DNA from: Nematostella vectensis
Taxonomy: Eukaryota; Cnidaria; Anthozoa; Actiniaria; Edwardsiidae
Reading direction: 5' to 3'
NCBI RefSeq assembly: GCF_932526225.1
Contig: NC_064036.1
Coordinates: forward strand, 7,447,519-7,511,518
Length of the DNA: 64,000 bases
The notes under the pieces are model-generated. The model worked only from the letters and a program-made list of their open reading frames with translations, did not search any database and was not told the origin of the DNA. Both the position numbers and the translations under genes were made by a program. Of this stretch, positions 35,301 through 42,724 are shown piece by piece. How positions within the stretch are numbered: position 1 is the first letter of the stretch; every line of letters starts with the position of its first letter.

Positions 35301-36232
35301 TCACCAAGATTCACAGGGGTGTCACTTTTGAGGAGTCTGCTTGGCTGGAGCCCTACATTGACTTGAACACCGATCTGAGAGCCAAGGCGACAAACGATTT
35401 TGAGAAAGATTTTTTCAAGTTAATGAACAACTCCGTCTTTGGTAAGACTATGGAGAACATTAGGAACAGGGTGGACATTCGGTTGGTGACGGACGAGAAG
35501 CAGGCCAAGAAGCTCATATCAAAGCCGAACTATCAACATCGCACCATCTTTTGCGAGAATCTAGCCGCCATCCACATGAAGAAGACAAAGCTGATCTTCA
35601 ACAAGCCTGTCTACTTGGGTATGTCCATTCTGGACCTGAGTAAGACGCTCATGTACGATTTCCACTACAACTTCGTCAAGCCTAAGTACGGTGAGGATGC
35701 AAAGCTCTTATTCACTGATACTGACAGCCTGATGTATGAGATCGAGACGAAAGACTTTTACGAGGACATCAGCGGGGATGTGAGGTCCATGTTCGACACC
35801 AGCAACTTTCCGAAGGGTCACCCATCTGGTATTGAGGTGGGTGTGAACAAGAAAGTCATCGGAATGTTTAAAGATGAGGCTGGGGGCCAGCAAATCACAG
35901 AATTTGTAGGACTGAGGGCCAAACTTTACTCGTACAAGATGGATGAAGGTAAAGAAGAAAAGAAATGCAAGGGCGTCAAGAGAGCAGTCGTCAAGAAGAG
36001 CATCGGTTTCGATGACTACAAGGATTGCTTATTTGGTAAGAAACCTCAGATGAGACTTATGAATGTCATCAGAAGTCATAAGCATGATGTTTACACTGAA
36101 ACGGTGAACAAGGTCGCTCTATCTCATGAGGATGATAAACGGGTCATCTGTGATGATGGTATTCACACCTTCGCTCACGGTCATTTCAGAACGCTATTAG
36201 GTGGTGGCTCAGTATCTTCAGGGACGACTTGA
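32306..36232 (+). CDS. polB: Protein-primed family B DNA polymerase (Polinton PolB)
   Basis: 1308 aa, intact. It replicates the element DNA, presumably by protein priming. A SAP-like segment opens the protein (VKDLKALAKERGIPRYYWMR). Exonuclease motifs are YADFESF (about 498), NLSGYDSH (about 645) and YLESDVLLLAD (about 808). Between the first two lies a zinc-binding endonuclease VII-like insert (CHICEGE ... DHCHLTGKYRGAAHNACN, about 597-635), known in this polymerase family. Polymerase motifs are DANNLYGW (A, about 904), KLMNNSVFGKT (B, about 1040) and FTDTDSLMYE (C, about 1138). All catalytic aspartates are present. The first nine residues match the Cys/His-repeat gene at 45480. The 3' end overlaps the convergent integrase by 52 bp. 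Start could be Met7. Confidence 0.95.
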   Translation: MTGLIEMENLKVKDLKALAKERGIPRYYWMRRDELVGALTSTSPPPPPRRVPLPKLVKGLPRPPRITPSNTSESILDGPIPEINVPILKPSQPPRSSRVQSLKHFANRAANLIKSELDKFADWILSYVPEPVKKTVKEAADKRVERLKERIKRLHEEVEDRFTPKEQQTALKGYLKTHGIAGQRGYDPKTFIARIKPKVLELISRQKKPIKVKFIFTCGFIKEDPATAQIEEELGYFHTEKPEIVTESTDLSDLFDTMTNYLLGLVELFQKQGSGWQFDQVEYFDINIDPFEPLSGSSYIPLPLKLASKKAIINVKNENDHECFKWAVTSAVYPREKDPQRFSKQMIESSEKFDWSGIEFPVSLKQIDKFEKQNQYTVNVFGYETKIYPLRISEKDPDNAINLLLISDDETNHYCWIKNMMRLVSTQIDEFHHTRFLCCRCLNSFRCKQSLEKHSECCGNHEAVGIEMPKIDKDGNLPHIKFKNYNRKMRVPFVVYADFESFTENIDTCSPDESKSFTKQYQKHKPSGFCYLIKCFDGDISPSELVRYTAESPDEDIPQLFVESLESDIKKIYDKFRFPKKVKITPKDKIAYNDATHCHICEGELGEDKVLDHCHLTGKYRGAAHNACNLDHKIPKFFPVIFHNLSGYDSHLFIKNLGTSEGKINCIPNNEEKYISFTKQIVVDSFTNKEGNKIDVKRDIRFIDSFRFMSASLDSLVGNMSRECFKNLAEYYEGEELQLLLRKGVFPYDWFDGFSKLDATQLPQREAFHSKLNDTDISEEDHLHARRVWEAFGMGTMRDYHNLYLESDVLLLADVFENFRDVCLKNYGLDPAWYYTAPGLAWDAALKTTKVRLELLTDYDMLLMIEKGIRGGVSMISNRHGEANNPYMKEYDPDLPTKYITYLDANNLYGWAMSNPLPTHGFRWMGDQELSGWRDRPCILEVDLEYPHHLHDLHNDYPLAPESIGLGNVDKLVPNLNDKTKYVIHHETLRLYVSFGLKVTKIHRGVTFEESAWLEPYIDLNTDLRAKATNDFEKDFFKLMNNSVFGKTMENIRNRVDIRLVTDEKQAKKLISKPNYQHRTIFCENLAAIHMKKTKLIFNKPVYLGMSILDLSKTLMYDFHYNFVKPKYGEDAKLLFTDTDSLMYEIETKDFYEDISGDVRSMFDTSNFPKGHPSGIEVGVNKKVIGMFKDEAGGQQITEFVGLRAKLYSYKMDEGKEEKKCKGVKRAVVKKSIGFDDYKDCLFGKKPQMRLMNVIRSHKHDVYTETVNKVALSHEDDKRVICDDGIHTFAHGHFRTLLGGGSVSSGTT

Positions 36233-37173
36233 AGTTCTTCCCTAACGAACGACCTCCTTGGAGCGCCTTCGGAGAGGTAGTACAACACAGGCTGCCCAAC
36301 CGAAACAACACTGCGTGATAGATCAAACACTTTCAAACTCCAAATGGGGTCTGTGGCTCGTCTGCGTTCACCTCCTTCCTCTTCTCCAGGAGCTAATAGA
36401 TATCTAACTCTAACCCCTGGTGGTAGTCTAACTTCGTCAAGTCCAACAGGCCGCTTATACGTTGGAGGGTCAATATCAACCTCTTTCAAACCAATAGATT
36501 TTACAGGCTCTTTGCCAGTAATTCTTATGGGTTGACTATTCAGAGTCTTCAAAACATCTGGCAATCGTTTCACCCAAACTCTGGACCGATCATCGCTAAT
36601 CATTTCTTGAGCATACTGATAAGAAAACAACCTCTCCGCCAGTGTTCTATTGGCGCGTTCGACAAAAGCCTGTGCGCGATGGTTCCCAGCTTCGCTTCGC
36701 TGGATGGTAACCCCCTTCTTTTTCATAATCTTCGTTACCTCTCCCCTAAATTCTGTCCCCGGATCGACAATCACCGTATGAGGCCATTTAAGTTTTCTGG
36801 AGTATATCTTTTCAAACCCTTTAGCAATTCCACTCGAATCCTTGGTAGTCAGTGCTTCTGCATCTTTATATCTCGAGGCAATATCAATCACGACCAACGC
36901 GTAACGGTAGGTTTTTCTGCCTACGTTATCGTGGGGCATAAACAACAGATCGGCTTGGTGAATCTGATTAGGTTTATTCACAGTCCAATGCGGTCTGGGG
37001 ACATACTTTGGAGCTGGGAGATAGATCTGCCACAACGCCTGTTTTTCAAGCCACCTCTTAGCCTCGGCTTCACTGACTTTAGCGACACTAGCTAACTTAT
37101 AAATAGCTGAATACCCTTTCCAGTATCCATCGGTGGAATAGTATATTTTTGATAACCTGCTTTCGTTACTCAT
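36181..37173 (-). CDS. int: Retrovirus-like integrase (Polinton INT)
   Basis: 330 aa, intact. It should catalyse insertion of the linear element through a DDE site: Asp75 (HQADLLFMP), Asp137 (VDPGTEFRG) and Glu172 (AFVERANRTL), with about 35 residues between the last two. The N-terminal region (YYSTDGYWKGYSAIYKLA, then EAKRWLEKQALWQIYLPAP) is the pre-core module of Polinton and Ty3/retroviral integrases without a clear HHCC finger. A C-terminal SH3/chromo-like segment (VGQPVLYYLSEG ... SFVREELQVV) follows. It is convergent with PolB (52-bp overlap) and divergent from the capsid gene, sharing a 33-bp intergenic space. Confidence 0.95.
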   Translation of the reverse strand: MSNESRLSKIYYSTDGYWKGYSAIYKLASVAKVSEAEAKRWLEKQALWQIYLPAPKYVPRPHWTVNKPNQIHQADLLFMPHDNVGRKTYRYALVVIDIASRYKDAEALTTKDSSGIAKGFEKIYSRKLKWPHTVIVDPGTEFRGEVTKIMKKKGVTIQRSEAGNHRAQAFVERANRTLAERLFSYQYAQEMISDDRSRVWVKRLPDVLKTLNSQPIRITGKEPVKSIGLKEVDIDPPTYKRPVGLDEVRLPPGVRVRYLLAPGEEEGGERRRATDPIWSLKVFDLSRSVVSVGQPVLYYLSEGAPRRSFVREELQVVPEDTEPPPNSVLK

Positions 37174-37206
37174 TTAAAGATTATCTCTCTTTTCTTAAAA
37201 TAAAAG
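37174..37206. promoter_or_regulatory. Shared space between integrase and capsid genes
   Basis: The 33 bases between the two ATGs contain TTTAAAGATTATC in the capsid direction. No forward copy of the motif precedes the integrase, so that gene is the exception or uses a bidirectional promoter. Confidence 0.55.
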
Positions 37207-38445
37207 ATGGCACAAGCGATATCAGAAAAAATTAACCCAAACAGGATCCCACGGGAACCCTTCGGCCTGAAAGCGGAATCGTCGCTGAATCGGATTACAT
37301 TCAATCCCTCATCGGCAAGTCCTGGAGAAACCCTCTATATAAATATTCCAAAACTTGCTGAAAATGTAGTGATTGTTCCAGGTAGTGTATCCTTACTATT
37401 TGACTTAAACGTCACAGGACACGCGAATAATACTCTCGTCAACAACGTTGGCCGGAACCTAGTGTCAAGGCTCAAGATTCTTTTCGGTGGAGAAACACTA
37501 CAGGATACTCAAAGATACGATCTCTTCCAAACCTATCACGACTTATACTTACAAGCTGAAGATCGTGAGGATAGAATAAAACAAGGTATCTCCTCTGAAA
37601 ACATGAGGAAGCTCAGGACAAATGCAGGTGACAAAGCGACATCAGATGCTAAGGAAGTAGCTCTTGCAGCAGTTCACAACACCAAGTACTGCATTCCACT
37701 CGACCATCCTATTCTCGGCGAGCATGGGGTCTTTTATCCAAAGGCGTTACCTCATCCGCTAATCTTTGAAATTACTCTAGCCCCAGTTTCCGACGTCGTT
37801 GTTTATGCTGACACGGTCAAGACTCCAACGTACACAATCACAAACCTCGAGTTGGAATATGCTTGCATCTCAAGTGAATACTTAGCTCGTGAGGCGTTGT
37901 CGGCTTATCAGGTTGGTAGAGGATTCTTTTACGAGAACGTCATTCTCCACAAAACGTTCACCATCTCCAAACCTAATGATGGTGTCATAAACGAGCACAT
38001 TAATCTGCCGAGGAGGTCAATGACAGGGATATTGTGCCTGTTCACAGAGAGCTACACCGGAGGAGCAAGGGATTCCGAAAAGTTTGTCAATCCAAGCATC
38101 ACATCGATCAACATTAATGTGGATGGCATGCCAAACCGTCTCTACTCCAAGGGGATGACACCGCCGGACCTCTGGGAGTCGGTAAAGAAACGTTTCGGTA
38201 GAGAGGGTGTCAAGCAAAAGGATTTTTACGCTAATAACAAGTTTGCTCTGTGGGTCGACTTGAGGGCACACCCAGATAACAGCATTCACGGAGGAGGTCT
38301 GGTCTTGAACAACACGCGAGACGGAGTAAAACTCGAGATGAAACGAAAAGTTGGAGGAACGGGAAACATCACCTGCTACATGTTTGTAGTAGCCGACGCG
38401 TTGATGGAGGTTATGAACTCGAATTTGAGAGCAATCATGTATTAA
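37207..38445 (+). CDS. mcp: Major capsid protein, double-jelly-roll type (candidate)
   Basis: 412 aa. Recognised from pattern rather than search: beta-rich throughout, with GETLYINIPKLAENVVIVPG, NVGRNLVSRLKILFGGETLQ, CIPLDHPILGEHGVFYP, PLIFEITLAPVSDVVV and TITNLELEYACISSEYLARE, as in capsid proteins of Polintons, Polinton-like viruses and large DNA viruses. The end (GNITCYMFVVADALMEVMNS) suits the last strands of the second barrel. It is the first gene of the rightward block and precedes the packaging ATPase, the usual capsid neighbourhood. It would form hexameric capsomers of a virion. At 412 residues it is shorter than many Polinton capsid proteins. Fold prediction would confirm. Confidence 0.75.
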   Translation: MAQAISEKINPNRIPREPFGLKAESSLNRITFNPSSASPGETLYINIPKLAENVVIVPGSVSLLFDLNVTGHANNTLVNNVGRNLVSRLKILFGGETLQDTQRYDLFQTYHDLYLQAEDREDRIKQGISSENMRKLRTNAGDKATSDAKEVALAAVHNTKYCIPLDHPILGEHGVFYPKALPHPLIFEITLAPVSDVVVYADTVKTPTYTITNLELEYACISSEYLAREALSAYQVGRGFFYENVILHKTFTISKPNDGVINEHINLPRRSMTGILCLFTESYTGGARDSEKFVNPSITSININVDGMPNRLYSKGMTPPDLWESVKKRFGREGVKQKDFYANNKFALWVDLRAHPDNSIHGGGLVLNNTRDGVKLEMKRKVGGTGNITCYMFVVADALMEVMNSNLRAIMY

Positions 38446-38473
38446 AAAGGACTTGTGTGATAATACAAAAAGA

Positions 38474-39100
38474 ATGGAAGAATTACGGGAAAAAGTTCCT
38501 TTTCATTGTATTATCACAGGACCTACTAATTGTGGGAAGACAAAGTACCTCACGGAACAGCTCCGAGGGCCGTTCCGGCATGTGTTTGAATACATTGTGT
38601 TGATTTGTCCGACTTATGCGAAAAACAAGTCCTATCGTAGATTTGCTCACGGAGATAAACGTTTCTTGGTATTATCGCCGGATGCTAGTAACACCGATGA
38701 GATTAACGAGTTACTAACAGATTGTGCGGTGCTATTTTCTGGTACAAATACGTTACTCGTTTTGGATGACTGTGCTGTATCGAAAGATCTAAAGCAACGC
38801 TCGAACAAGTTTATCAATTTAGCGTTCTCAGGGAGACACGAAGGATTATCAGTGTGGGTATTGACGCAACAATTAACATCCATAGCAAAGCCCTTCCGTG
38901 ATAACGTCGCCTGTGTGGTTACATTCCATAATCCATCTCAAATCGGTACCAAAACACTGTTTGAAGATTATGGGGGTGACTTAGACGTTGAGACTCGTAA
39001 AAAGTTTGTAGAACTGCTGAAAACTGAAAAGTATTCCAGACTCTGTTTCTGCCTACGACATCCATTCCAACGTTATTTGGAGATTCCTGCCACGCGGTGA
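38474..39100 (+). CDS. atp: Genome-packaging ATPase, FtsK/HerA type
   Basis: 208 aa from the ATG at 38474; the frame upstream of it has no other ATG, only a TTG at 38453. Walker A is GPTNCGKTKYL, Walker B is TLLVLDDC, and a sensor-like WVLTQQL follows. This matches the A32/Polinton packaging ATPase, which drives DNA into preformed capsids. It follows the capsid gene by 28 bp, with TTAAAAAGGAC as a weak version of the promoter motif. The end (FCLRHPFQRYLEIP) resembles family members. Its stop codon is within the palindrome at 39099. Confidence 0.9.
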   Translation: MEELREKVPFHCIITGPTNCGKTKYLTEQLRGPFRHVFEYIVLICPTYAKNKSYRRFAHGDKRFLVLSPDASNTDEINELLTDCAVLFSGTNTLLVLDDCAVSKDLKQRSNKFINLAFSGRHEGLSVWVLTQQLTSIAKPFRDNVACVVTFHNPSQIGTKTLFEDYGGDLDVETRKKFVELLKTEKYSRLCFCLRHPFQRYLEIPATR

Positions 39101-39125
39101 GAGCTCGAGGGGCTGACCCCTCGAA
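39099..39125. repeat. Dispersed palindrome copy 2
   Basis: GAGAGCTCGAGGGGCTGACC followed by CCTCGAA, spanning the ATPase stop and the promoter of the next gene. Confidence 0.8.
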
Positions 39126-39162
39126 GTGGTTTAAAAACATCTTGGTCTACTTACAAAATAAG

Positions 39163-39690
39163 ATGGCAAGCATTGAGGATTATATGGAAGAGGAGCCTAA
39201 GTCTAAGGGGAGCTCGAAGGGTGAGCCTCTCGAAGACGATGTTGAAGTCAAACGAGAATCGCTGGCTATTCTCGCATCTCTTGGGACTACGAAGGAATTT
39301 CTTGGTGTGGACATGAGTTTAGGGGACATCAAGAAGCTCCCGGCGAAAGACGTCGAAAAGTACTTTGTTCGCTACCAGACTGTCTTAGGCAAACAAGTTA
39401 CTGATGGATTAGTAGAATCAGCACTTCAAGTGGTGTCTCAAGTCATTTCCTACGTGGTTCCTGTAGATGACACCGAAGCGCTTAGCAAAGACTTACAGAA
39501 CGACGAGTTGGTTAAACGCGAATTGTCAAACTTTGCAGGTCTCTTGGTATTGAAGGGAGGAAGGATGGTAGCACTTGCTAGTGCCATCTTTCGGGTCGCT
39601 AAGCATGTTAAACTAACACCTTCACAGGAGACTTCCAACAAACTTCAAGAAGTTTCAAGCACAACTGAGCAAACTCTTGAGCACACCTGA
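39163..39690 (+). CDS. Unknown Polinton protein, acidic N-terminus
   Basis: 175 aa from the ATG at 39163, chosen because GTGGTTTAAAAAC lies at 39127-39139 just upstream; the frame is open back to 39097 but that part is promoter and palindrome. The protein has an acidic start (EDYMEEEP), a palindrome-encoded insert (KGSSKGEPLEDD) and a helical body (ESLAILASLGTTKEFLGVDM; LSNFAGLLVLKGGRMVALAS). I do not recognise the family. It lies among capsid-assembly genes, so a virion or assembly role is inferred. Confidence 0.7.
   Translation: MASIEDYMEEEPKSKGSSKGEPLEDDVEVKRESLAILASLGTTKEFLGVDMSLGDIKKLPAKDVEKYFVRYQTVLGKQVTDGLVESALQVVSQVISYVVPVDDTEALSKDLQNDELVKRELSNFAGLLVLKGGRMVALASAIFRVAKHVKLTPSQETSNKLQEVSSTTEQTLEHT
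39207..39234. repeat. Dispersed palindrome copy 3, inside a coding region
   Basis: GGGGAGCTCGAAGGGTGAGC followed by CTCTCG, translated as KGSSKGEPLE. The reading frame differs from copies 4-6. Confidence 0.8.
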
Positions 39691-39793
39691 GCACACCTAA
39701 GCAAACTCTTGAGCACACCTGAGCACACCTAAGCAAGCTCTTGAGCACACCTGAGCAAGCTCTTGAGCACAACTGAGCAAGCTCTTGAGCATG
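39660..39793. repeat. Short tandem repeat, GAGCACACCTGAGCAAGCTC type
   Basis: Units combining GAGCACACCTGAGCACACCT and AAGCAAACTCTT repeat through the end of the preceding gene and the spacer before the next promoter motif. The stop codon of the 39163 gene lies within a unit, so repeat changes could alter its C-terminus. Confidence 0.85.
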
Positions 39794-39832
39794 ATGTGAT
39801 TTAAAGATTCTTTATTCAGTGAGTAAAGAATC

Positions 39833-40294
39833 ATGTCTGACGAAAATCAAGAGGTTGAGCAAATCACAAAGGACCCTCCCCCCAGGAAGAAGAGTGCCGC
39901 TAAGGAGAAAGATCCTATAAAAGTCGCTTCTGGTAAGAGAGTTGCCGAATATAATAGGAGGTGTAGAGAAGCACTTGCTAGGGAGATGAAACGCGAGGCG
40001 GAGGCGAGTTCAGAAGACGCTGCACGAGCAGAGACACCCCACCAAGAGGGAGCTCGAGGGGATAGCCTCTCGGACGCTTGGATTCCAGAGCTATCGTTTA
40101 CAACTGTACTGGCTCTAGTTGGAATAGGGCTCACCGCATTGGATATGTATATGCGTTTTTACAAAAAGAAAGAGGGCGAGCCGTCTAAGATTAACGTCAA
40201 CGAGGCCGAAACTCTTGGGAGACCCACCTCCCACCTAGGGGGAGCTCGAGGGGCTAGCCTCCCGAACGCGACGCCAAAAATAGGAATGTTGTGA
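39833..40294 (+). CDS. Small basic membrane protein of the Polinton, unknown function
   Basis: 153 aa. GTGATTTAAAGATTC lies about 25 bases upstream. The N-terminal half is highly basic (RKKSAAKEKDPIKVASGKR; EALAREMKREAEASS), followed by one hydrophobic segment (TTVLALVGIGLTALDMYM) and a basic RFYKKKEGE stop-transfer motif. Two palindrome copies encode EGARGDSLSD (about residue 70) and LGGARGASLPN (near the end). A DNA-condensing or internal membrane virion protein is possible but unproven. Confidence 0.7.
   Translation: MSDENQEVEQITKDPPPRKKSAAKEKDPIKVASGKRVAEYNRRCREALAREMKREAEASSEDAARAETPHQEGARGDSLSDAWIPELSFTTVLALVGIGLTALDMYMRFYKKKEGEPSKINVNEAETLGRPTSHLGGARGASLPNATPKIGML
40041..40074. repeat. 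Dispersed palindrome copy 4, inside a coding region
   Basis: CCAAGAGGGAGCTCGAGGGG followed by ATAGCCTCTCGG, translated in frame as EGARGDSLSD. Confidence 0.85.
40231..40270. repeat. Dispersed palindrome copy 5, inside a coding region
   Basis: CCACCTAGGGGGAGCTCGAG followed by GGGCTAGCCTCCCGAACG, the closest match to copy 1 in the left terminal repeat. Translated as HLGGARGASLPNA. Confidence 0.85.
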
Positions 40295-40329
40295 TTTAAA
40301 GATTATCTGAATCTGTAATAAATAAAATC

Positions 40330-40554
40330 ATGTCAACTGAAAACAAACTTGTGAAAACGATCACCGACTCAGCAGTCATCATCGGATTAGCCGCCGGCGT
40401 GGGTTATGTTGCTAAAAAGGCTATGAAAGAGTCATTCATCAGCGACCCTTCGTCAAGTGTTACAAACTACGCTAAATGGGTTGCTGTCCTGTCCGGTAGT
40501 ATGTATCTGAAAGATTATCTGGAAACACAAAAGATTTTGCCAAAACCGCTGTAG
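40330..40554 (+). CDS. Small two-helix membrane protein of the Polinton
   Basis: 74 aa with GTGATTTAAAGATTA upstream. Two hydrophobic stretches (AVIIGLAAGVGYVA and YAKWVAVLSGSMYL) flank a short polar loop, suggesting a membrane hairpin. I do not recognise the family. It is one of several small membrane proteins between the ATPase and the candidate penton, perhaps components of an internal virion membrane. Confidence 0.65.
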   Translation: MSTENKLVKTITDSAVIIGLAAGVGYVAKKAMKESFISDPSSSVTNYAKWVAVLSGSMYLKDYLETQKILPKPL

Positions 40555-40586
40555 GCGACTTAAAGATCTTATAGATTGATTAATAA

Positions 40587-41003
40587 ATGGCGAGTATAGC
40601 ATTTATGATTGGTGGGGCTTTTATTAATGCGACGGCGTTTGTCGGAGGGAGTTACCTAGCGAGATACTTGTCTTCTGACGCTACTCATGTTGATAAAGAA
40701 AAAATAAGACACGATAAAGCGCTTGAAAAGTATCAACAAGCAATGGGTGATTGGCAGAAAAAAAGACAGGAATACCAGGATTGGTTGACTGAACAATACA
40801 ACGATAAAGTTCGTGCGGATGAGAACGATAAAGAGACGGATGAGGCTTTCAAACTATACGCTCAAACACATCCAGATTTTGATTTGAAAGAGCCTGAGCT
40901 CTCAGATTACTACAGACCAAGTAGCAACCAAAAGATGGGAGAGATGGCGTACGTTGGAGGTGGAATGTTAGCCCTTGGCTATGTAGCGAGTAGGTGGATA
41001 TGA
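40587..41003 (+). CDS. Polinton protein with terminal hydrophobic segments and charged helix
   Basis: 138 aa; GCGACTTAAAGATC lies about 20 bases upstream. An N-terminal hydrophobic stretch (MASIAFMIGGAFINATAFVG) is followed by a long charged helix (HDKALEKYQQAMGDWQKKRQ) and a C-terminal one (MAYVGGGMLALGYVAS). I have the impression of similar proteins recurring in cnidarian elements, but cannot name a family. A membrane-linked structural role is inferred. Confidence 0.7.
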   Translation: MASIAFMIGGAFINATAFVGGSYLARYLSSDATHVDKEKIRHDKALEKYQQAMGDWQKKRQEYQDWLTEQYNDKVRADENDKETDEAFKLYAQTHPDFDLKEPELSDYYRPSSNQKMGEMAYVGGGMLALGYVASRWI

Positions 41004-41047
41004 GCTGGCACGACTTAAAGATTTCTTATTTTCAAACAAAATAAGAA

Positions 41048-42070
41048 ATGGATATAGATTTTGATCCCACAACAGAAGAAGGTAGAGAAGATTTGAATAC
41101 TACTGTAGACGAAGATTATGACTCTCTTATTCCAAACGATGGTGAGGGAAGAGAATCATGGAATGAAAGGATTTCAAACAGATTTGGTAGAGGTGCAAGC
41201 TATGTGAGTAGGAGGTTGACTGACTTATGGAAAACACGAAACCCCGGGAGGGCTGTCCCCGAGTACATGGAGTTACAGAATATGGGAGGTTCTCCTTCAA
41301 CGGACACACTTAGGGTAGACCTTTTGTTATCGAAATATCCAGATCTTGATGAAAATCTAGTTCAGATTTCAACGGATGAGAGAGGAAAACAATTCATTTC
41401 CTTCTATTCTGCGAGAAAAGGTGGTTGGACTAGACCAGAAAGGTTGTATAATGAGGATAGAACGGTGCGGAAGAGTGTTGACGACAAAATCAGATCCGGA
41501 AAGTACAAGCAAATTCAGATTCAACTCGATGAACTAGACGCTACAGGTAATACACTCAGAGAAGAAGAAGAGAGAAACACCGAGCAAATGAGAAAAAATA
41601 ATGAGGAACGAAGTGAAACAACTAACCAAGAAAGACTAAGAGCTATAGATCGTAAAAATGAAGAGCTCAGCGAAAGAAATTCTGTCATAGATGAGACTTT
41701 GGAAGAGAATCAATTGGAGAGAGAAAATCTTGAAGAGAGAATGTCGTTGAAAGATCGTGTCAAAGCGATTTTTAAGAAATACGGATTTACAGTCGCTGCT
41801 GTCGTTACCGCTGTGGGCGTTGTTATCGGTGTTATTGTCTCTAATCTGAAAGCTGGGCTGACTAGTGTTGCAAAAGGTGTTGGAAATGGTCTGAAAACAA
41901 TAGGCAAAAAATTAGGAGAAATACTCCCAGGAATGGTTGGTGCTATAGCTAGTTTCATATTTAGAACGGCAGGTGAAGTTGTTGGCTTTTTAGCTAAAAA
42001 CGCATGGCTTCTCATCGTCGCTGTCGTCCTGTATTCCGTAGAACGATTTAAAAGGAGACGGAAATCATAA
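41048..42070 (+). CDS. Coiled-coil protein with C-terminal membrane region
   Basis: 340 aa with CGACTTAAAGATTTC upstream. After an acidic start (DIDFDPTTEEGREDLN), residues about 150-235 form a heptad-rich coiled coil (EEERNTEQMRKNNEERSE). The last 100 residues hold two or three Gly-rich hydrophobic helices (VAAVVTAVGVVIGVIVSNL; GMVGAIASFIFRTAGEVVGF; AWLLIVAVVLYSV) and end RRRKS. The layout would suit a membrane-active virion protein; that is inference. A degenerate palindrome (CCCGGGAGGGCTGTCCCCGA) occurs near 41245. Confidence 0.7.
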   Translation: MDIDFDPTTEEGREDLNTTVDEDYDSLIPNDGEGRESWNERISNRFGRGASYVSRRLTDLWKTRNPGRAVPEYMELQNMGGSPSTDTLRVDLLLSKYPDLDENLVQISTDERGKQFISFYSARKGGWTRPERLYNEDRTVRKSVDDKIRSGKYKQIQIQLDELDATGNTLREEEERNTEQMRKNNEERSETTNQERLRAIDRKNEELSERNSVIDETLEENQLERENLEERMSLKDRVKAIFKKYGFTVAAVVTAVGVVIGVIVSNLKAGLTSVAKGVGNGLKTIGKKLGEILPGMVGAIASFIFRTAGEVVGFLAKNAWLLIVAVVLYSVERFKRRRKS

Positions 42071-42073
42071 CAA

Positions 42074-42697
42074 ATGGTATTACTCTACATTGAAGGAAAC
42101 GTTGGTGACTTTACTGTCTATTTAGAACAACCTATTGAAAAGCCGCGGTTTATCGCGCTGCGAGGATGTGCGTTTCATAATCGTTGTAACAGTCTCTCAA
42201 GCGAGGGAACGGTCTCCGACGGTGAGAACATTATCCTTAGGATCCCCGCGGGGCAGTATACGATCGAGACGCTAAAACGTCAAATAGATGGGGGTATGCG
42301 TCTTGGTGAAAAGTCAGTCTCTATTAGAGACTCGTCACTCGAAGTTCACCGGAACGTCGCGTTGAATGAGCCGCTCGCCTGCCTGTTAGGACTCAAGACC
42401 AGGGAGCTGGAAGCAAACACTCGCCACGAGATAAAGATGATAGGTCACGAGGCTATTTTTATCCACTGCGATCTTGTGAACGCGTCTGACTCCCTCCAAC
42501 AAGGGGCGCCCTCACAAATCCTAGCAAGTGTAGAGCTTGATGAAGGAAAGATATACCTCAATCCAAGCGATCCGGTACGGGTTAGCACCACATCAGTCGG
42601 TTACGTGAGTAGTCTCCGTCTTAGTATAAAGGGTGGTGACGGAAACACAATAGAGCGCGGTCTCTACCCGATACGTCTAATTTTAGAAATCACTTAA
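42074..42697 (+). CDS. Minor capsid (penton) protein candidate
   Basis: 207 aa, beta-rich, starting 3 bp after the previous stop; GATTTAAAAGGAGAC overlaps the end of the preceding gene. Features include VGDFTVYLEQPIEKPRFIAL, NIILRIPAGQYTIETLKRQI, HEIKMIGHEAIFIHCDL and YVSSLRLSIKGGDGNTIERG. Size, single-jelly-roll-like strand spacing and location beside the capsid genes fit the Polinton minor capsid protein, which fills the vertices. Fold comparison is needed because no diagnostic motif is visible. Confidence 0.6.
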   Translation: MVLLYIEGNVGDFTVYLEQPIEKPRFIALRGCAFHNRCNSLSSEGTVSDGENIILRIPAGQYTIETLKRQIDGGMRLGEKSVSIRDSSLEVHRNVALNEPLACLLGLKTRELEANTRHEIKMIGHEAIFIHCDLVNASDSLQQGAPSQILASVELDEGKIYLNPSDPVRVSTTSVGYVSSLRLSIKGGDGNTIERGLYPIRLILEIT

Positions 42698-42724
42698 AGA
42701 ATAAATTCTCCCCATAATAAAGCT

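Noticed and set aside
36532-37095. 187-aa plus-strand frame
   Set aside because: Antisense shadow of the integrase gene, which has a complete DDE set.
38453-38473. Upstream TTG start for the packaging ATPase
   Set aside because: A non-ATG start is unlikely in an animal element; the ATG at 38474 leaves the Walker A region intact.
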